Below, piece after piece: positions 5,115-5,670 of a stretch of DNA of 5,670 nucleotides (the stretch's first letter is position 1; every line of letters begins with the position of its first letter). Origin of the DNA: Gammaproteobacteria bacterium (GTDB lineage Bacteria > Pseudomonadota > Gammaproteobacteria > Steroidobacterales > SZUA-146). Under the pieces are notes generated by a model that had not been told where the DNA came from, did no database searches, and saw only the letters and a program-made list of their open reading frames with translations. The stretch lies in NCBI GenBank assembly GCA_013002925.1, contig JABDLQ010000364.1, positions 1 through 5,670 of the forward strand, written 5' to 3'. Made by a program: the position numbers and the translations under genes.

Positions 5115-5670
5115 CTACACATTGGCCATTAAATGACGCTCAATCTCCGCCAGTAGTTCTTCCGCCGCAAAAGGCTTCCTGAGAATCGGCGTGGTCTCTG
5201 GCCAGTCGCCGAGGCGTTCAAGCTGGCCCGAGGAATAACCGGTCATGAAAATGACCGGCAATGTCGGGTCCAACTCCTGCAAACGGCGAGCCAGGCTGCC
5301 GCCATCCATTGTGGGCATGACGACATCGCTGACTACGATATCAATTTTTTCATCAGTCTCGTTCAGGACGTGTAGTGCATCCTGACCATCACAGGCCTCG
5401 AGCACTTTGATGTGAGCATTCTCCAGCGACCGCTTTAGTACGCTGCGAACCGGGGCCTCATCTTCGACCAGCAACACTGTAGTGGCATGGTTCGCCGTTG
5501 TCAGCTGGGCATCTGCGCCAGTTTCTTTCCCCTTAACCGGTGCAGCAGCGGGAAGAATAATACGAAAACGGCTCCCTTTACCGATTGTGCTATCCACCTC
5601 AATAGTGCCGCCGGCTTCGTGTGCAAAGGTATATGCCATTGAGAGCCCCAGACCGGTCCCGCCCTCACGC
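5115..5670 (-). CDS. Hybrid sensor histidine kinase, C-terminal part (ATPase end plus receiver), cut by the right edge
   Basis: The minus-strand frame is open to the window edge, so the real start lies beyond 5670; the ATG at 5637-5639 is internal. The visible 184 residues begin REGGTGLGLSMAYTF, the G2 box of an HK-type ATPase domain, followed by HEAGGTIEVDSTIGKGSRFR (17-36) and the closing IILP. A short linker (41-62) leads to a complete receiver domain (about 63-182). There, Glu69/Asp70 form the acidic pocket, Asp115 in VVSDVVMP is the expected phosphorylation site, Thr143 lies in FMTGYS, and Lys165 in LRKPF. The protein is therefore a hybrid kinase with a C-terminal receiver, presumably passing phosphate to a separate phosphotransfer partner or using the receiver for self-control. 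The sensor, HisKA region and signal are outside the window. Nothing looks damaged. Confidence 0.93.
   Translation of the reverse strand, partial: REGGTGLGLSMAYTFAHEAGGTIEVDSTIGKGSRFRIILPAAAPVKGKETGADAQLTTANHATTVLLVEDEAPVRSVLKRSLENAHIKVLEACDGQDALHVLNETDEKIDIVVSDVVMPTMDGGSLARRLQELDPTLPVIFMTGYSSGQLERLGDWPETTPILRKPFAAEELLAEIERHLMANV

Noticed and set aside
5115..5639. Stand-alone response regulator beginning at ATG 5639
   Set aside because: The frame continues through a clear GTGLGLS ATP-binding motif to the window edge, so this is the end of a hybrid kinase.

Overview
This looks like an ordinary chromosomal stretch from a Gram-negative, most likely gammaproteobacterial, organism of moderate GC content. 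That assignment rests on the gene families present, the short intergenic gaps and the clear Shine-Dalgarno sites. No rRNA, tRNA, CRISPR, phage or insertion sequence was recognised, and the genus cannot be named from this window.

Layout, left to right. Bases 1-140 hold the start of an unrecognised minus-strand reading frame that runs off the left edge. Bases 141-583 contain no gene I can defend, but do contain an AT-rich patch and several hairpins. A minus-strand peroxiredoxin-like thioredoxin-fold protein occupies 584-1159. A 402-base divergent intergenic region follows (1160-1561), then a plus-strand zinc-type alcohol dehydrogenase (1562-2581). The dehydrogenase converges, with only 10 bases between stop codons, on a minus-strand run of four genes: a host attachment/baeRF-like protein (2592-3053), a sodium/calcium exchanger-family membrane protein (3147-4097), a DUF899 thioredoxin-fold protein (4263-4982), and the C-terminal end of a hybrid sensor histidine kinase cut by the right edge (5115 onward).

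No shared pathway is proven. Two of the soluble proteins are thioredoxin-fold proteins with CxxC motifs (CNHC and CPSC), and a third is an NAD(P)-type dehydrogenase, so a redox or stress-response housekeeping theme is a reasonable inference. The four minus-strand genes on the right are separated by 93, 165 and 132 bases. They are more likely several transcription units than one tight operon.

I did not find a new multi-gene system. The most notable points are molecular. The dehydrogenase has lost all four cysteines of the structural-zinc lobe but keeps the catalytic zinc site. The exchanger has an altered first ion-binding repeat that contains a perfect 12-base tandem repeat. The dehydrogenase promoter candidate would give a leaderless mRNA.
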